This document shows positions 26,646-36,061 of a DNA stretch of 64,000 bases, piece by piece (the stretch's first letter is position 1; each line of letters starts with the position of its first letter). Made by a program: the position numbers and the translations under genes. The notes under the pieces were generated by a model, which was not told the origin of the DNA, did no database searches, and saw only the letters and a program-made list of their open reading frames with translations. The DNA lies in the NCBI RefSeq assembly GCF_003355005.1, contig NZ_CP029985.1, positions 2,936,501-3,000,500 of the forward strand, read 5' to 3'. Source of the DNA: Sphingomonas sp. FARSPH (lineage in GTDB: Bacteria > Pseudomonadota > Alphaproteobacteria > Sphingomonadales > Sphingomonadaceae).

Positions 26646-27632
26646 ATGACGGGGGAAGCGGCGCTGCCGCTCGGCAATGCCGACGCACAGGTCGCTTTCA
26701 TGGCCGCTATGCAGGGCAGTGCAATGCATCATGCGTGGCTGCTCGTCGGGCCCGAAGGCGTCGGCAAGGCGACGTTCGCGGAGGCCGTGGCGCTCCGCCT
26801 GCTTGCCGAGGCGAGCGGCACGCGGGCGCTGGCGCCGGGGCTGACGGTGCCCGCCGATCATCCGACCCGCGCGCTGGTCGAGGCGGGTTCGCATCCCGAT
26901 CTGCGTATCCTGCGCAGGTTGCCGAAGGATGCGGAAAAGCCCGATCAGGATATTGCGCGCAGCATTTCGATCGCGCAGGTGCGCAGCCTGCAACCGATGT
27001 TCGCGACGACACCGGCGATGGGCCCGCGCCGCGTCGTCATCATCGATGCCGCCGACGATCTGGAGCGGGGCGGGGCCAATGCGCTGCTCAAGAATCTGGA
27101 GGAGCCGCCCGCGGGCACGTTGTTCCTGCTCGTCAGCCATACGCCGGGCCGGTTGCTGCCGACCATCCGGTCCCGGTGCCGGCTGCTGCGTTTTGTGCCG
27201 CTCGACGATGCCGCGATGACGCAGGCGCTGAACCGGCTGCTGCCGGAGGCGGATGCGGGCGAGATCGCGGCGCTCGTCGCGACGGGCGAGGGCGCGCCGG
27301 GGCGCGCGCTGCGCTACGCCGGGCTAGACGTCGCGGCGCTGGACGATGCGATCGCGACGATCGCGCGCGATGGCGATCCCGGCAACGCCCGCCGCGCGGC
27401 GCTGGCCAAGGCGCTGGGAGGCAAGGGCAATGCTCCGCGCTACGAGCTGTTTCTCGAACGCGTGCCCGCGCTCATCGCGCGTGAGGCGCGCGTGCGTTCG
27501 GGGCCACGATTGAAGGTCGCGCTCGACGCGCAAGCGGCGGCGCGCGACCTGGCGGGCGCGGCGCTGGGCCTCTCGCTCGATGCGCAGGCGACGGTGTACG
27601 AGATGGCGGCCATCGTCGCCACGCTGCGCTGA
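26646..27632 (+). CDS. holB: DNA polymerase III subunit delta'
   Basis: This 328-residue clamp-loader AAA+ subunit starts six bases after the previous stop. Its P-loop-like sequence is LLVGPEGVGKATFAEAVALR. The sensor and SRC-type regions are MGPRRVVIIDAADDLERGGA, NALLKNLEEPPAGTLFLLVS and LPTIRSRCRLLRF; the SRC motif is characteristic of delta'/gamma subunits. It lies upstream of metG and tatD, an order also known in other bacteria. Confidence 0.92.
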   Translation: MTGEAALPLGNADAQVAFMAAMQGSAMHHAWLLVGPEGVGKATFAEAVALRLLAEASGTRALAPGLTVPADHPTRALVEAGSHPDLRILRRLPKDAEKPDQDIARSISIAQVRSLQPMFATTPAMGPRRVVIIDAADDLERGGANALLKNLEEPPAGTLFLLVSHTPGRLLPTIRSRCRLLRFVPLDDAAMTQALNRLLPEADAGEIAALVATGEGAPGRALRYAGLDVAALDDAIATIARDGDPGNARRAALAKALGGKGNAPRYELFLERVPALIAREARVRSGPRLKVALDAQAAARDLAGAALGLSLDAQATVYEMAAIVATLR

Positions 27633-27691
27633 GCAGCGGTGCGTCAACGCCGGGCTTCACCTGCCCCTGTCGATCGACTAGGGACCCGTCC

Positions 27692-29248
27692 ATGGCCGAT
27701 CCCTATTACATCACCACCGCGATCCATTATCCGAACGGCCGCCCGCACATCGGTCATGCTTATGAGATGATCGCGGCCGATGCGATCGCGCGGTTCCAGC
27801 GGCAGGCGGGGCGCGATGTCCGGTTCCAGACGGGCACCGACGAACACGGCCTGAAGATGGCGCAGACCGCGCGCGCACGCGGCATGGAAACGCGTGCCTT
27901 TGCGGATGAGATGTCGTCGTATTTCAGTGACATGGCGAGCAAGCTTGATATCAGCCATGATCGTTTCATCCGCACGGTGGAGCCCGATCACTACGCGGCC
28001 AGCCAGGCGATCTGGCGCGCGATGGAAGCGAACGGCGACCTGTATCTGGACCGCTACGAGGGTTGGTATTCGGTCCGCGACGAAGCCTTCTATGACGAGA
28101 AGGAACTGGTGGCGGGGGAAGGGGGCCAGCGCCTGTCGCCGCAAGGCACGCCGGTCGAGTGGACCGCCGAAGAGACGTGGTTCTTCCGCCTGTCCAACTA
28201 TCAGCAGCCCCTGCTCGATTTCTACGCCGCCAACCCCGATTTCATCCGTCCCGAAAGCCGCCGCAACGAGGTGTTGCGCTTCGTCGAGGGCGGCCTGTCC
28301 GACCTGTCGGTATCGCGCACCAGCTTCGACTGGGGCGTGCCCGTTCCCGATAGCCCGGGGCACGTCATGTACGTGTGGGTCGACGCGCTGACCAATTACC
28401 TGACCGGCGCCGGCTATCCGGACGATACGGCGACGATGGCGCGATACTGGCCGGCCGACCTGCATTTGATCGGCAAGGACATCACGCGCTTTCACACGGT
28501 TTACTGGCCCGCCTTCCTGCTGTCGGCAAAGCTGCCGCCGCCGCGCCAGGTGTTCGCGCACGGGTTTCTGCTGCACCGCGGCGAGAAAATGTCGAAATCG
28601 CTCGGAAACGTGGTGGGACCGGACGAGTTGACCGAGGCGTTCGGCGTCGATGCGGTCCGCTATTTCCTGCTCCGCGAGGTCAGCTTCGGGCAGGATGGCA
28701 GTTATTCGGCGGAAGCGATCGTGACGCGCGTCAACGCCGAACTCGCCAACAGTTTCGGCAATCTGGCGCAGCGGACTCTCTCGTTCATCGCCAAGAATCT
28801 GGGCGGCGCGCTGCCGGAGGCGGGGCGTGCCGATCCGGCGGACGCCATGCTGATCGAGGAGGTCGTCGTCGCGTGCGCGGGATTGCGGGCTGCGTTCGGC
28901 GACCTGATGCTGAGCCAGGGGATCGAGGCGTGGATGCGCGGCGTGTTCGCCTGCAACCAGTATATCGACGCACAGGCGCCCTGGGCGTTGCGCAAGACCG
29001 ATCCAGACCGGATGCACGCCGTGCTCGGTACGTTGGTGCGCGCCATCCGCATGCTGGCGATCGCCATCATGCCGGTGGTGCCCGCGTCGGCCGGCAAGGT
29101 GCTCGACCAGCTTGGTGCGACCGAGCGCGATCATGCCGCGATCGACGACGACGGCTGGTACGGCCGGCAGGTAGCGTCAGGCTTCGTGATGGCGGCGCCA
29201 TCGCCGGTCTTTCCGCGGCTCGAACTGCCGACGACCGAGGCGGCGTGA
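27692..29248 (+). CDS. metG: Methionyl-tRNA synthetase
   Basis: This 518-residue class I synthetase charges methionine onto tRNA. HIGH-type motif: YYITTAIHYPNGRPHIGHAY near the N terminus. The KMSKS motif is in RGEKMSKSLGNVVGPDELT near residue 305. The zinc-knuckle cysteines of the long MetG type are absent, as in the shorter alphaproteobacterial form. There is no C-terminal tRNA-binding EMAP domain. The stop overlaps the ATG of the tatD gene. Confidence 0.97.
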   Translation: MADPYYITTAIHYPNGRPHIGHAYEMIAADAIARFQRQAGRDVRFQTGTDEHGLKMAQTARARGMETRAFADEMSSYFSDMASKLDISHDRFIRTVEPDHYAASQAIWRAMEANGDLYLDRYEGWYSVRDEAFYDEKELVAGEGGQRLSPQGTPVEWTAEETWFFRLSNYQQPLLDFYAANPDFIRPESRRNEVLRFVEGGLSDLSVSRTSFDWGVPVPDSPGHVMYVWVDALTNYLTGAGYPDDTATMARYWPADLHLIGKDITRFHTVYWPAFLLSAKLPPPRQVFAHGFLLHRGEKMSKSLGNVVGPDELTEAFGVDAVRYFLLREVSFGQDGSYSAEAIVTRVNAELANSFGNLAQRTLSFIAKNLGGALPEAGRADPADAMLIEEVVVACAGLRAAFGDLMLSQGIEAWMRGVFACNQYIDAQAPWALRKTDPDRMHAVLGTLVRAIRMLAIAIMPVVPASAGKVLDQLGATERDHAAIDDDGWYGRQVASGFVMAAPSPVFPRLELPTTEAA

Positions 29249-30024
29249 TGTTCGCCGACAGCCACTGCCACCTCAATTACAAGGGCCTGATCGAGGATCA
29301 GGCGGCCGTCCTGTCGCGCGCGCGCGAACGCGGCGTCGGCGTCATGCTCAACATCGCGACCCGCGAGCGCGAGTGGGACGATATCGTCGCGACCGCGGAA
29401 CGCGAGCCGGACGTCTGGGCGTCCGTCGGCATCCACCCGCACGAGGCGGACCAGCACCCCCATGCCGATACGGCGAAGCTCGTCGCGCGAGCGCAGCATC
29501 CGCGCGTCGTCGGGATCGGCGAGAGCGGGCTGGACTATTTCTACGATCATTCCGACCGCACCCGCCAGCAGACGAGCTTTCGCGCGCATGTCGCGGCGGC
29601 GCGCGAAACAGGCCTGCCGCTGATCGTGCATACGCGCGATGCAGAGGAGGACACGCTGGCGATCCTGCGCGACGAGATGGAGCAGGGGCCATACACCGGC
29701 GTCATCCACTGTTTCACGGCGAGCGGCGCGTTCGCCGATGCCGCGCTCGCGCTCGGCCTGTATATTTCCATTTCCGGGATCGTCACGTTCAAGAACGCGC
29801 GCGATCTTCAGGCGACCGCGGCGCGTCTGCCGGCCGATCGCCTGCTGATCGAAACCGATGCGCCGTTTCTCGCACCCGTGCCGCACCGGGGCAAGACGGG
29901 GGAACCGGCGTTCGTCGCGGACACCGCGGCGTTTCTTGCCAACCTGCGCGGCGAGCGTATCGAGAATCTAGCGGCGCGGACCGCAGACAATTTTTACGCG
30001 CTTTTTGCGAAGGCGCGCCGGTGA
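29248..30024 (+). CDS. tatD: TatD family metal-dependent hydrolase
   Basis: This 258-residue TIM-barrel deoxyribonuclease-like enzyme begins MFADSHCHLNYKGLIEDQ with the HxH metal motif. VGIGESGLDYFYDHS supplies Glu, LPLIVHTRDAEEDT a His, IHCFTASGAFA another His, and LIETDAPFLAPVPHRG the late Asp. It overlaps metG by one base and is followed by the MBL gene starting within its stop region. A role in DNA repair or RNA quality control is reported for the family; here it is inferred. Confidence 0.93.
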   Translation: MFADSHCHLNYKGLIEDQAAVLSRARERGVGVMLNIATREREWDDIVATAEREPDVWASVGIHPHEADQHPHADTAKLVARAQHPRVVGIGESGLDYFYDHSDRTRQQTSFRAHVAAARETGLPLIVHTRDAEEDTLAILRDEMEQGPYTGVIHCFTASGAFADAALALGLYISISGIVTFKNARDLQATAARLPADRLLIETDAPFLAPVPHRGKTGEPAFVADTAAFLANLRGERIENLAARTADNFYALFAKARR

Positions 30025-30785
30025 AGGTGCGCATCCTCGGTTCCGGCACGTCGTCAGGCGTGCCGCGGATCGGCAATGACTGGGGCGCGTGCGATCCCGC
30101 GGAGCCGCGTAACCGGCGCAGCCGCGCCTCGCTGCTCGTCGAGCATGACGGCGTCCGCATCCTTATAGACACCAGTCCCGACATGCGCGAGCAATTGCTT
30201 GCCGCCGACGTCGGCGCAGTGGACGCGATCATTTGGACGCACGATCACGCCGATCACTGTCACGGCATCGACGACGTCCGTCAGATTTTTCACGCTCTCG
30301 GTCGCCCCGTCGTCGGTTATGCACGGCAAGCGACGCTGGACGCGCTGCAACGGCGCTTCACCTACGCTTTCGCGGGCCGCGAGGGGTATCCACCAACGAT
30401 CGCGGCAAACGTTCTGCCCGACCGGCTGACGATTGGTGGCGTGACGATCGACGTGGTCGACCAGCCGCATGGCAACATCCTGTCCGCCGGACTGCGCTTC
30501 ACGGCCGATGGCAGGTCCGTGGGCTATGCCACGGATTTCCATGTGATGACCGATGCGATGCGTGCGCTATATGCCGACCTTGACGTGTGGATCGTCGACG
30601 CGTTGCGCTACGCCCCGCATCCGACGCATCCCGATGTGCCCGCGGTGCTGGGCTGGATTGCCGAGCTGAAACCGCGGCGGTCAGCCTTCATACATATGGA
30701 CCAGAGCATGGACTATGCCACGCTCCGCGCGACGCTGCCCGCCGGCGTGGAGCCGGGCTATGACGGGCTGGAATTCCATTCATGA
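30021..30785 (+). CDS. MBL fold metallo-hydrolase (PhnP-like)
   Basis: This is a 254-residue beta-lactamase-fold hydrolase starting at a GTG that overlaps the tatD stop. It opens KVRILGSGTSSGVPRIGNDW, the GTSxGVP pattern of the PhnP group. The metal motif is WTHDHADHCHGIDD (HxHxDH), and YATDFHVMTD and FIHMDQSMDY carry later ligands. PhnP is a cyclic phosphate phosphodiesterase. The same gene order metG-tatD-MBL occurs in other proteobacteria, but no phn genes are near, so the substrate is uncertain. Confidence 0.9.
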   Translation: MKVRILGSGTSSGVPRIGNDWGACDPAEPRNRRSRASLLVEHDGVRILIDTSPDMREQLLAADVGAVDAIIWTHDHADHCHGIDDVRQIFHALGRPVVGYARQATLDALQRRFTYAFAGREGYPPTIAANVLPDRLTIGGVTIDVVDQPHGNILSAGLRFTADGRSVGYATDFHVMTDAMRALYADLDVWIVDALRYAPHPTHPDVPAVLGWIAELKPRRSAFIHMDQSMDYATLRATLPAGVEPGYDGLEFHS

Positions 30786-31399
30786 CGCCGGATTGGGGCG
30801 GTCAGGCCGCCCTGTGTCTGCTCCTGCTCATCCTGCCGATCTCGGCACTGATCGCGCGCCGCGTACCGATCCTGCGCGTGTTGCTGTCGCTGGCGAGCTG
30901 GGCGGCGATCGGGGCCGTCGCGCTGGTCGCGATCAACCAGCGCGAACGGTTCGATCCCTATCTGCAGCGGATCGCGGCGGCGCTGAAGCTGGACGATCAA
31001 TCCGTCGTCGGACGGGAAACGCGCATCCGGATGAGCGGTGACGGTCATTTCTGGGCGCGCGTGCGGATCGACGGCGTCGAGCGACGGATGCTCGTCGACA
31101 GCGGCGCGACGGTTACCGCTCTATCGGCCGCGACGGCCGCTGCTGCGGGCCTCGACATCAAATCTGGCCTGTTTCCGTTGGTGATCAACACCGCGAACGG
31201 TCAGGTCGAAGCCCAGACTGCGACGGTGCGCGACGTCCGGCTAGGCGACATCGCCGCGCGCGATCTGGGCGTCGTCGTATCGCCGGCATTCGGCGACACC
31301 GACGTGCTCGGCATGAACTTTCTGTCGAAGCTGAAGTCGTGGCGGGTCGAAGGGCGGACGCTGATCCTGGTACCACACCATCCAAATGTTTTAACATAA
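30782..31399 (+). CDS. Clan AA aspartic protease, retropepsin-like (TIGR02281 type)
   Basis: This 205-residue protein has two N-terminal hydrophobic segments (CLLLLILPISALIA and LRVLLSLASWAAIGAVAL) that anchor it in the inner membrane. A single retropepsin-like domain follows, with the catalytic Asp in MLVDSGATVTALS. LGMNFLSKLKSWRVEGRTL is the typical C-terminal part. It overlaps the previous gene by four bases (ATGA). It is the last gene before the mobile-element region, and its final residues (VPHHPNVLT) lie at the island edge. Confidence 0.88.
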   Translation: MTPDWGGQAALCLLLLILPISALIARRVPILRVLLSLASWAAIGAVALVAINQRERFDPYLQRIAAALKLDDQSVVGRETRIRMSGDGHFWARVRIDGVERRMLVDSGATVTALSAATAAAAGLDIKSGLFPLVINTANGQVEAQTATVRDVRLGDIAARDLGVVVSPAFGDTDVLGMNFLSKLKSWRVEGRTLILVPHHPNVLT

Positions 31400-31497
31400 T
31401 ACATATTATCGATCCGGTTGAATTGTAAGGGGTGCATTCTAGATCGAAGTGCGAAAACCTAGCTTAAGTGCGGGTTCCACCCGGCGGAGGGTTGCGC

Positions 31498-32505
31498 ATG
31501 GGCAGCTACACGCATCTGGATCTCGACGAGCGCCGCAAGCTGTATCAGCTCACCAGCGCCGGTAGAAGTCCGCGCCAGGCGGCGGCCGAGCTCGGGCGTC
31601 ACCCGTCCACGATCTACCGCGAGCTGAAGCGCAATCACCGGTTTGACGAAGAGCCGATGTTCCGCGGGTACTTTCCGCTGACTGCTCAATCGATGGCGGC
31701 TGGGCGACGGCTTAGGGGCGCGAAAATCAGCCGCTATCCCGAGCTCGCCAGCTACATCGTCGACCGGCTGGAAGCCGCCTGGTCGCCGGAGCAGATTGCC
31801 GGCTACCTTCGGCACCGTACCGCAGGGCCGCTTCGGGTGAGCCATGAAACGATCTACCAGTTCGTGTATGGGCCCGACGGTCAGGCGGCCAAGCTGGCAC
31901 GGCTGCTGCCCACCGGCAGGCGGAAACGCCGACGTCGCTACGCTCGCAAGCCACGCGGCCTGAACATCCCGCCCGCCCACACCATCGCGGCTCGACCGCC
32001 AGACATCGCTGAGCGGGCCGACTTTGGCCATTGGGAAGGCGACCTCATCGCGTTCAAGCTGCAGCACGGTAAGGCTAACCTCACCTCGCTGGTTGAGCGC
32101 CGGAGCCGCTTCACCGTGCTGACGCCCAACAGCAGCCGTCACTCGGCCGGCATCATGGAAGGCATCGAGCGCCACCTCGGCACCTTCCCCCCTTCCCTCC
32201 GTCGCACCATCACGCTTGACCGGGGCACCGAGTTCGCCGGGTATGGGCGCCTACGGGAGAGCTTGGGCATGACCGCGTACTTCTGCCAGCCCTCAGCGCC
32301 ATGGCAGAAGGGCAGCGTGGAGAACAGCAACGGCAGGATACGGCGCTTCCTGCCCTCCGACACGGACATCGCACAGGTACCGCGAGGCGAGCTCGAGCAG
32401 TTGGTAGACCGCCTCAACCGAACGCCACGCAAGTGCCTTGCATATCGAACGCCGGGCGAGGTCCTGGCCGAGCAGGTCGCCCTCGTGCTTGAAGCGGAAC
32501 CGTGA
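31498..32505 (+). CDS. IS30 family transposase
   Basis: This is a DDE transposase of about 335 residues. The N-terminal HTH (HLDLDERRKLYQLTSAGRSP, then AAAELGRHPSTIYRELKRN) is typical of IS30. The catalytic residues are in DFGHWEGDLI, TLDRGTEFAG and APWQKGSVENSNGRIRRFLP, whose Glu completes the triad. The ATG at 31498 is preferred, with GGCGGAGG upstream; a GTG at 31468 could add ten residues. The gene looks intact. Clear inverted ends or a target duplication could not be fixed by eye, so the element limits are not given. Confidence 0.9.
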   Translation: MGSYTHLDLDERRKLYQLTSAGRSPRQAAAELGRHPSTIYRELKRNHRFDEEPMFRGYFPLTAQSMAAGRRLRGAKISRYPELASYIVDRLEAAWSPEQIAGYLRHRTAGPLRVSHETIYQFVYGPDGQAAKLARLLPTGRRKRRRRYARKPRGLNIPPAHTIAARPPDIAERADFGHWEGDLIAFKLQHGKANLTSLVERRSRFTVLTPNSSRHSAGIMEGIERHLGTFPPSLRRTITLDRGTEFAGYGRLRESLGMTAYFCQPSAPWQKGSVENSNGRIRRFLPSDTDIAQVPRGELEQLVDRLNRTPRKCLAYRTPGEVLAEQVALVLEAEP

Positions 32506-32635
32506 CGTTTCGGCATGTCCGCAAGCGCCCAAACTCGCCATCTCAGCCACCGATGATCGTTCCCGAAATCGGCCGCTCGTACAGGATGCGGTCGGCGGTA
32601 GAGGAGCAGCAGCCTCGGGCGGACTTAGCTCTTCA

Positions 32636-33127
32636 CTACCAGCCCTGCCCGCCATCGACGCCTGCAAGGATGGCGTCAGTCGCCGCACACGGCGGCCCTG
32701 AAAGAGTCCGACCCGTAAAGCGCAACAAAGGCGGAGCGTTTGGCATCGTGTCGCGACCTGTCCTAAGCTCGACGACATGGAACCTAGCAGCAAAGCCACC
32801 GCGAAAATACCAAACGATAGTCCTGTCCTTGAAGGCGTAGGCTCGAACGAACTGCCGGGGCGGCAATGTCCTTGATTTTTCGTCCACAACATCGGACGGA
32901 TTGAAGCTCTCTCCAACATCTGCGATGCCCAAATTTTGCCTGCGAAATTCAGCGGCAACCTCTGGAAGATCGCGCAGTGAGTTAACGATTCGGGCTGGCT
33001 CGGAAAGTTGGCACTGCGCTGGGACACCCCCCAGCGGTTTCGAGGCTATGGTTTGGGCATTTGCGACCGGGTGACTGAACCCAAGAGCGCAGGTTACAGC
33101 CAAGATCCGTGCTTTGTTCTTCGGCAT
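32636..33127 (-). CDS. Hypothetical exported protein
   Basis: This is a 163-residue protein with a convincing signal peptide (MPKNKARILAVTCALGFSHP, cleavage near VANAQT). The mature part (AQCQLSEPARIVNSLRDLPE, FRRQNLGIADVGESFNPSD) has no family I recognise. Two cysteines (one near the new N terminus, one near the C terminus) could pair. It sits alone between the IS30 gene and a divergent membrane-protein gene, in a region rich in mobile DNA. Confidence 0.6.
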   Translation of the reverse strand: MPKNKARILAVTCALGFSHPVANAQTIASKPLGGVPAQCQLSEPARIVNSLRDLPEVAAEFRRQNLGIADVGESFNPSDVVDEKSRTLPPRQFVRAYAFKDRTIVWYFRGGFAARFHVVELRTGRDTMPNAPPLLRFTGRTLSGPPCAATDAILAGVDGGQGW

Positions 33128-33431
33128 GCCGCATCTCCGATCTCAGCGACTCAATGGTCGCACACGAACCCTTGCTACGATGCCGGGGGTCGGCGACTGT
33201 CCGCTTATAGCTCTTCCATGACAATACCGGCCCGGCTGTTCACCTGCCAATCTCGGCCATTGGCGTACGTCGCCGTTCGGGCCGGCAACGAGCGTGTGTG
33301 ATTAAGAGGCTAGACAACAGTCCGGTTCCGCGACCAAGAAGGTGATAGTTGTCCCTTACGTCGCCTTCGCCGTCAACGATACTGAAACCCTGGACGCTTA
33401 TGATACGATCACTCGCAATGAGAGTGACCCC
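33128..33431. other. Intergenic region between divergent hypothetical genes
   Basis: About 300 bp hold no recognisable gene or RNA. A GTG at 33342 with AAGAAGG upstream could extend the next gene into this stretch. Confidence 0.4.
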
Positions 33432-33887
33432 ATGACGGCAAACCGCGAGCCCGAGGTACGATCAGGCGCCAGGGGAGGATGGATGGCGCGCGCCATTGCC
33501 AGCCTTCTTCTGGGTATTATATCCCTACCCTTGGGCTCTGGAGGCATCTTCAATGCCGTACGCGGCCATGCTTCGCCGCCCGAAACGTTCGTGTCGATTG
33601 TTTTCTTTGTGGTCGGTGTTGCGTCGCTTCGTGGTGTGATCCGCAGCCTCAAACACTATCGGCACCCCAGCTCGCTGATCATGGACGAAGATGGGATCGA
33701 GGTGGCGGATATCTATCAAACTCGAAGATGGGCGTGGACCGACATTCTCGGTGCGACGACCGGTCGGGGTACTATCTTCATTACGTTGATCGTTCGTCGG
33801 TCGGCGCGGAGCCATTCCTACGTCGACATCGGTCCCTGGCCGAGAGGCACGCTACGAGATATTCTCGCCGAAAAGGCTGCGCGGTAG
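33432..33887 (+). CDS. Hypothetical membrane protein with PH-like tail
   Basis: This protein of about 151 residues starts MTANREPEVRSGARGGWMAR. Two hydrophobic segments follow (AIASLLLGIISLPLGSGGIF and TFVSIVFFVVGVASLRGVI). The soluble C-terminal half (SSLIMDEDGIEVADIYQTRR, then WAWTDILGATTGRG) has the strand pattern of bacterial PH-like/STM3941-type domains, in which a tryptophan-containing 'W-x-D-I' strand is common. The function is unknown. The start is uncertain because an in-frame GTG lies 90 bases upstream. Confidence 0.6.
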   Translation: MTANREPEVRSGARGGWMARAIASLLLGIISLPLGSGGIFNAVRGHASPPETFVSIVFFVVGVASLRGVIRSLKHYRHPSSLIMDEDGIEVADIYQTRRWAWTDILGATTGRGTIFITLIVRRSARSHSYVDIGPWPRGTLRDILAEKAAR

Positions 33888-34231
33888 CGCTGCAACCTTT
33901 CGAAGGTTGTACTTGTGCCCTCCTATGCCTTTAGAGGGCTGCTCACCGAGCCGTCCGCGCATAATTGCTAGTGGTTGTTCGCGGCCGTTACCGGCGTGAC
34001 CGAGCCCGCTGCTGTCGCAGCGGGTCCGAGGGCGCAAGAGCCGAGAGGCCATCGCATCAGCGGGGCAGCGCTGCGCTGCTTGGGAGGCTACACGCTGCCC
34101 CGCTGCCACGAGGCGGTGTCGCACTTCGGCTTGAAACCGCAAAGCGCCCATACGAAAGGAGACATCTCCGCTCGTACGAAAGGAGACTCCTGGCTTGAGC
34201 AGCCCATCCCGGGCTTGCTGCAAGGAGTCCG
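33888..34231. other. Non-coding stretch upstream of the ISNCY gene
   Basis: It contains dyads (CCCGCTGC-TGTC-GCAGCGGG around 34004-34023; GGGGCAGCG facing CGCTGCCCC around 34058-34101). It also has two direct copies of TACGAAAGGAGAC, at 34151-34163 and 34175-34187. The left end of the ISNCY element probably lies here but its inverted repeat was not identified. Confidence 0.45.
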
Positions 34232-34491
34232 ATGATGACGGGTGCTGTTGAGCCGTTCGAAGGGAACGAAATTGGTTCGTACGCGGGCAAGGCCATTCAG
34301 GCATACCTCGATAAGAGGATCAGTGTTGCGGACCTTAAAGCGTCTCTCGGCGTAGCTCGAGCTTATATGTACCGCCTCATTGAGCGGTACCGGCTCGACG
34401 GTGAAGCAGGCCTCGTCTCTAAGAAGGTCGGAAACTCAAACGGGTCACGTGCGGTCGGCGACCGCAAGCGGATCATGGACCTAGTCCGAGA
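34232..34491 (+). pseudogene. ISNCY-type transposase, N-terminal fragment (split by IS66)
   Basis: This fragment of about 87 codons encodes an HTH region (IQAYLDKRISVADLKASLGV, then ARAYMYRLIERYRLDG). It runs in frame up to MDLVRE, where IS66 sequence begins. Joining base 34491 to base 36877 restores MDLVRDHYPDFGPTLAAEKL, giving one 475-residue transposase. The fragment alone ends at a TAA supplied by the IS66 tip. Confidence 0.9.
34484..34491. repeat. IS66 target-site duplication, left copy
   Basis: GTCCGAGA directly abuts the left IS66 end. The identical octamer abuts the right end at 36869-36876. Eight bases is the usual duplication size for IS66. Confidence 0.95.
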
Positions 34492-34516
34492 GTAAGCGTC
34501 CGGTGACGGCGTCACC

Positions 34517-36001
34517 TCAAACGGGCCGGTAGTTCCACGGCAGCAGTTCAGCGACCCGGCGGGCCGGATGGTCTGCGATGCGTCTGATGGTGTCGGCCAG
34601 CCAGGCCTCGGGGTCGACGCCGTTGAGCCTGGCGGTTTCCACCAGGCTGTAGATGCTGGCGGCGCGGTGCCCGCCCTGGTCGGAGCCCGCGAATAGCCAG
34701 TTTTTGCGCCCGACGGCGATACCGCGCAGCGAGCGCTCGGCGGCATTGTTGTCGATCTCCAGGCGACCATCGTCGGCATAGCGGGTCAGCGCCTGCCAGC
34801 GGGCGAGCGCATAGCGGATGGCGACCGCAAGGTCGGAGCGCCGGGACAGCTTCGGTCCGGTCGCGTCGAGCCACTGGCGGAAGGCATCGAGCAGCGGTCC
34901 GGCCCTGGCCTGGCGCGCGTGCCGTCGCTCGTCAGGGAGCCGGCCACGCACATCCCGTTCGACGGCATAGAGGCCGGCGATATGGTCCAGTGCCTCGCGG
35001 GCCGTGGGGGAGCCGGTTGCGGCATGGACGTCGAAGAACTTGCGCCTGACATGCGCCCAGCAGGCCACCTCTGCGATGCGGTCGCCATAGAGGCGGTCGA
35101 ACCCGGCATAGCCATCGGCGTGCAGATCGCCCCGGAACCGGGCAAGATGTCCGGCGGGTCGTTCGCCCTTGCGGTCGGGCGCGTAGTGGAACAGCACGGC
35201 GGGCGGAGCCTCGCCGCCAGCCCCGCGCTCGTCGCGTACATAGGTCCACAGCCTGCCCGTCCTGGTGCGACCGGCACCAGGGGCCAGTACCGGCACCGGC
35301 GTGTCGTCGGCATGGAGGGTCGCGCCGCCCATGACGTGGCGCTCGAGCGCGTCGACCAAGGGGCCGAGGAGCGCGGCCGAGCGCCCGACCCAGTCGGCGA
35401 GCGTGGAGCGGGCAAGGTCGACGCCCTGGCGAGCATAGATGCCCGACTGGCGGTAGAGCGGCAGATGGTTGGCGTATTTGGACACCAGCACATGGGCGAG
35501 CAGCCCCGCACCGGGTCGACCGCGCTCGATGGGCATGGACGGCAACGGCGCCTGCACTATGCGCTCGCATGACCGGCAGCTGAGCCGCGGCCGGACGTGG
35601 CGCACGACCCGGAACGAGGCGGGCACATAGTCGAGCTGTTCCGTAACGTCCTCGCCCATGCGCCGCATGGCACCACCGCAGTCGGGGCAGACGCACGGTG
35701 CCTCATGCACGACCTCGGTGCGGGGCAGATGATCGGGCAGCGGCTGTCGATACGGCCTGGCGGTCTCCCGTGTCCGGGTGACCACCGGCATCGCCGCAGT
35801 GGCGGCTTCCGCCTCGCGCTCTTCCAGCCCGAGTTCCAGCTGGTCAGCCTGGTGCGTCAGCTTCTCCGACGAACGGCCGAAGGCCATGCGCCGCAGCCGC
35901 GCGACCTGCATCCGCAACTGCTCCAGCTCGGCGCCGGCAGCAATGAGCATGGCCTTCAGAAGGGCGATATCGTCGGGCAGCGAGGCGGCATCGGGCGACA
36001 C
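34517..36001 (-). CDS. tnpC: IS66 family transposase TnpC
   Basis: This is a full-length 494-residue transposase starting at a GTG. The N terminus has a leucine-rich helix (LKAMLIAAGAELEQLRMQVA) and the RRMAFGRSSEKL motif. A zinc-finger-like CVCPDCGGAMR with CRSCERI follows. The catalytic domain shows LHADDTPVPVL (Asp), HADGYAGFDRLY (Asp) and EIDNNAAERSLRGIAVGRKN (Glu region). The C terminus NGVDPEAWLADTIRRIADHP is standard. It catalyses transposition of the surrounding element. Confidence 0.96.
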   Translation of the reverse strand: MSPDAASLPDDIALLKAMLIAAGAELEQLRMQVARLRRMAFGRSSEKLTHQADQLELGLEEREAEAATAAMPVVTRTRETARPYRQPLPDHLPRTEVVHEAPCVCPDCGGAMRRMGEDVTEQLDYVPASFRVVRHVRPRLSCRSCERIVQAPLPSMPIERGRPGAGLLAHVLVSKYANHLPLYRQSGIYARQGVDLARSTLADWVGRSAALLGPLVDALERHVMGGATLHADDTPVPVLAPGAGRTRTGRLWTYVRDERGAGGEAPPAVLFHYAPDRKGERPAGHLARFRGDLHADGYAGFDRLYGDRIAEVACWAHVRRKFFDVHAATGSPTAREALDHIAGLYAVERDVRGRLPDERRHARQARAGPLLDAFRQWLDATGPKLSRRSDLAVAIRYALARWQALTRYADDGRLEIDNNAAERSLRGIAVGRKNWLFAGSDQGGHRAASIYSLVETARLNGVDPEAWLADTIRRIADHPARRVAELLPWNYRPV

Positions 36002-36061
36002 GCCCGCTTATACCAGAACCCCCGTGCCGATACACGCGAAAGCCGCAGGAAACCGTACTTT

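Noticed and set aside
31450..32516. Candidate inverted ends of the IS30 element (TGCGAAAACCT versus TGCCGAAACGT)
   Set aside because: Only about 8 of 11 bases match and no target duplication flanks them, so the limits were not called.
34151..34187. Two spaced direct repeats considered as a CRISPR remnant
   Set aside because: Only two 13-base units with an 11-base spacer and no cas genes; no CRISPR array is present anywhere in the window.
33965..34198. 77-codon frame before the ISNCY gene
   Set aside because: Arg-rich translation of palindromic non-coding DNA; no support.
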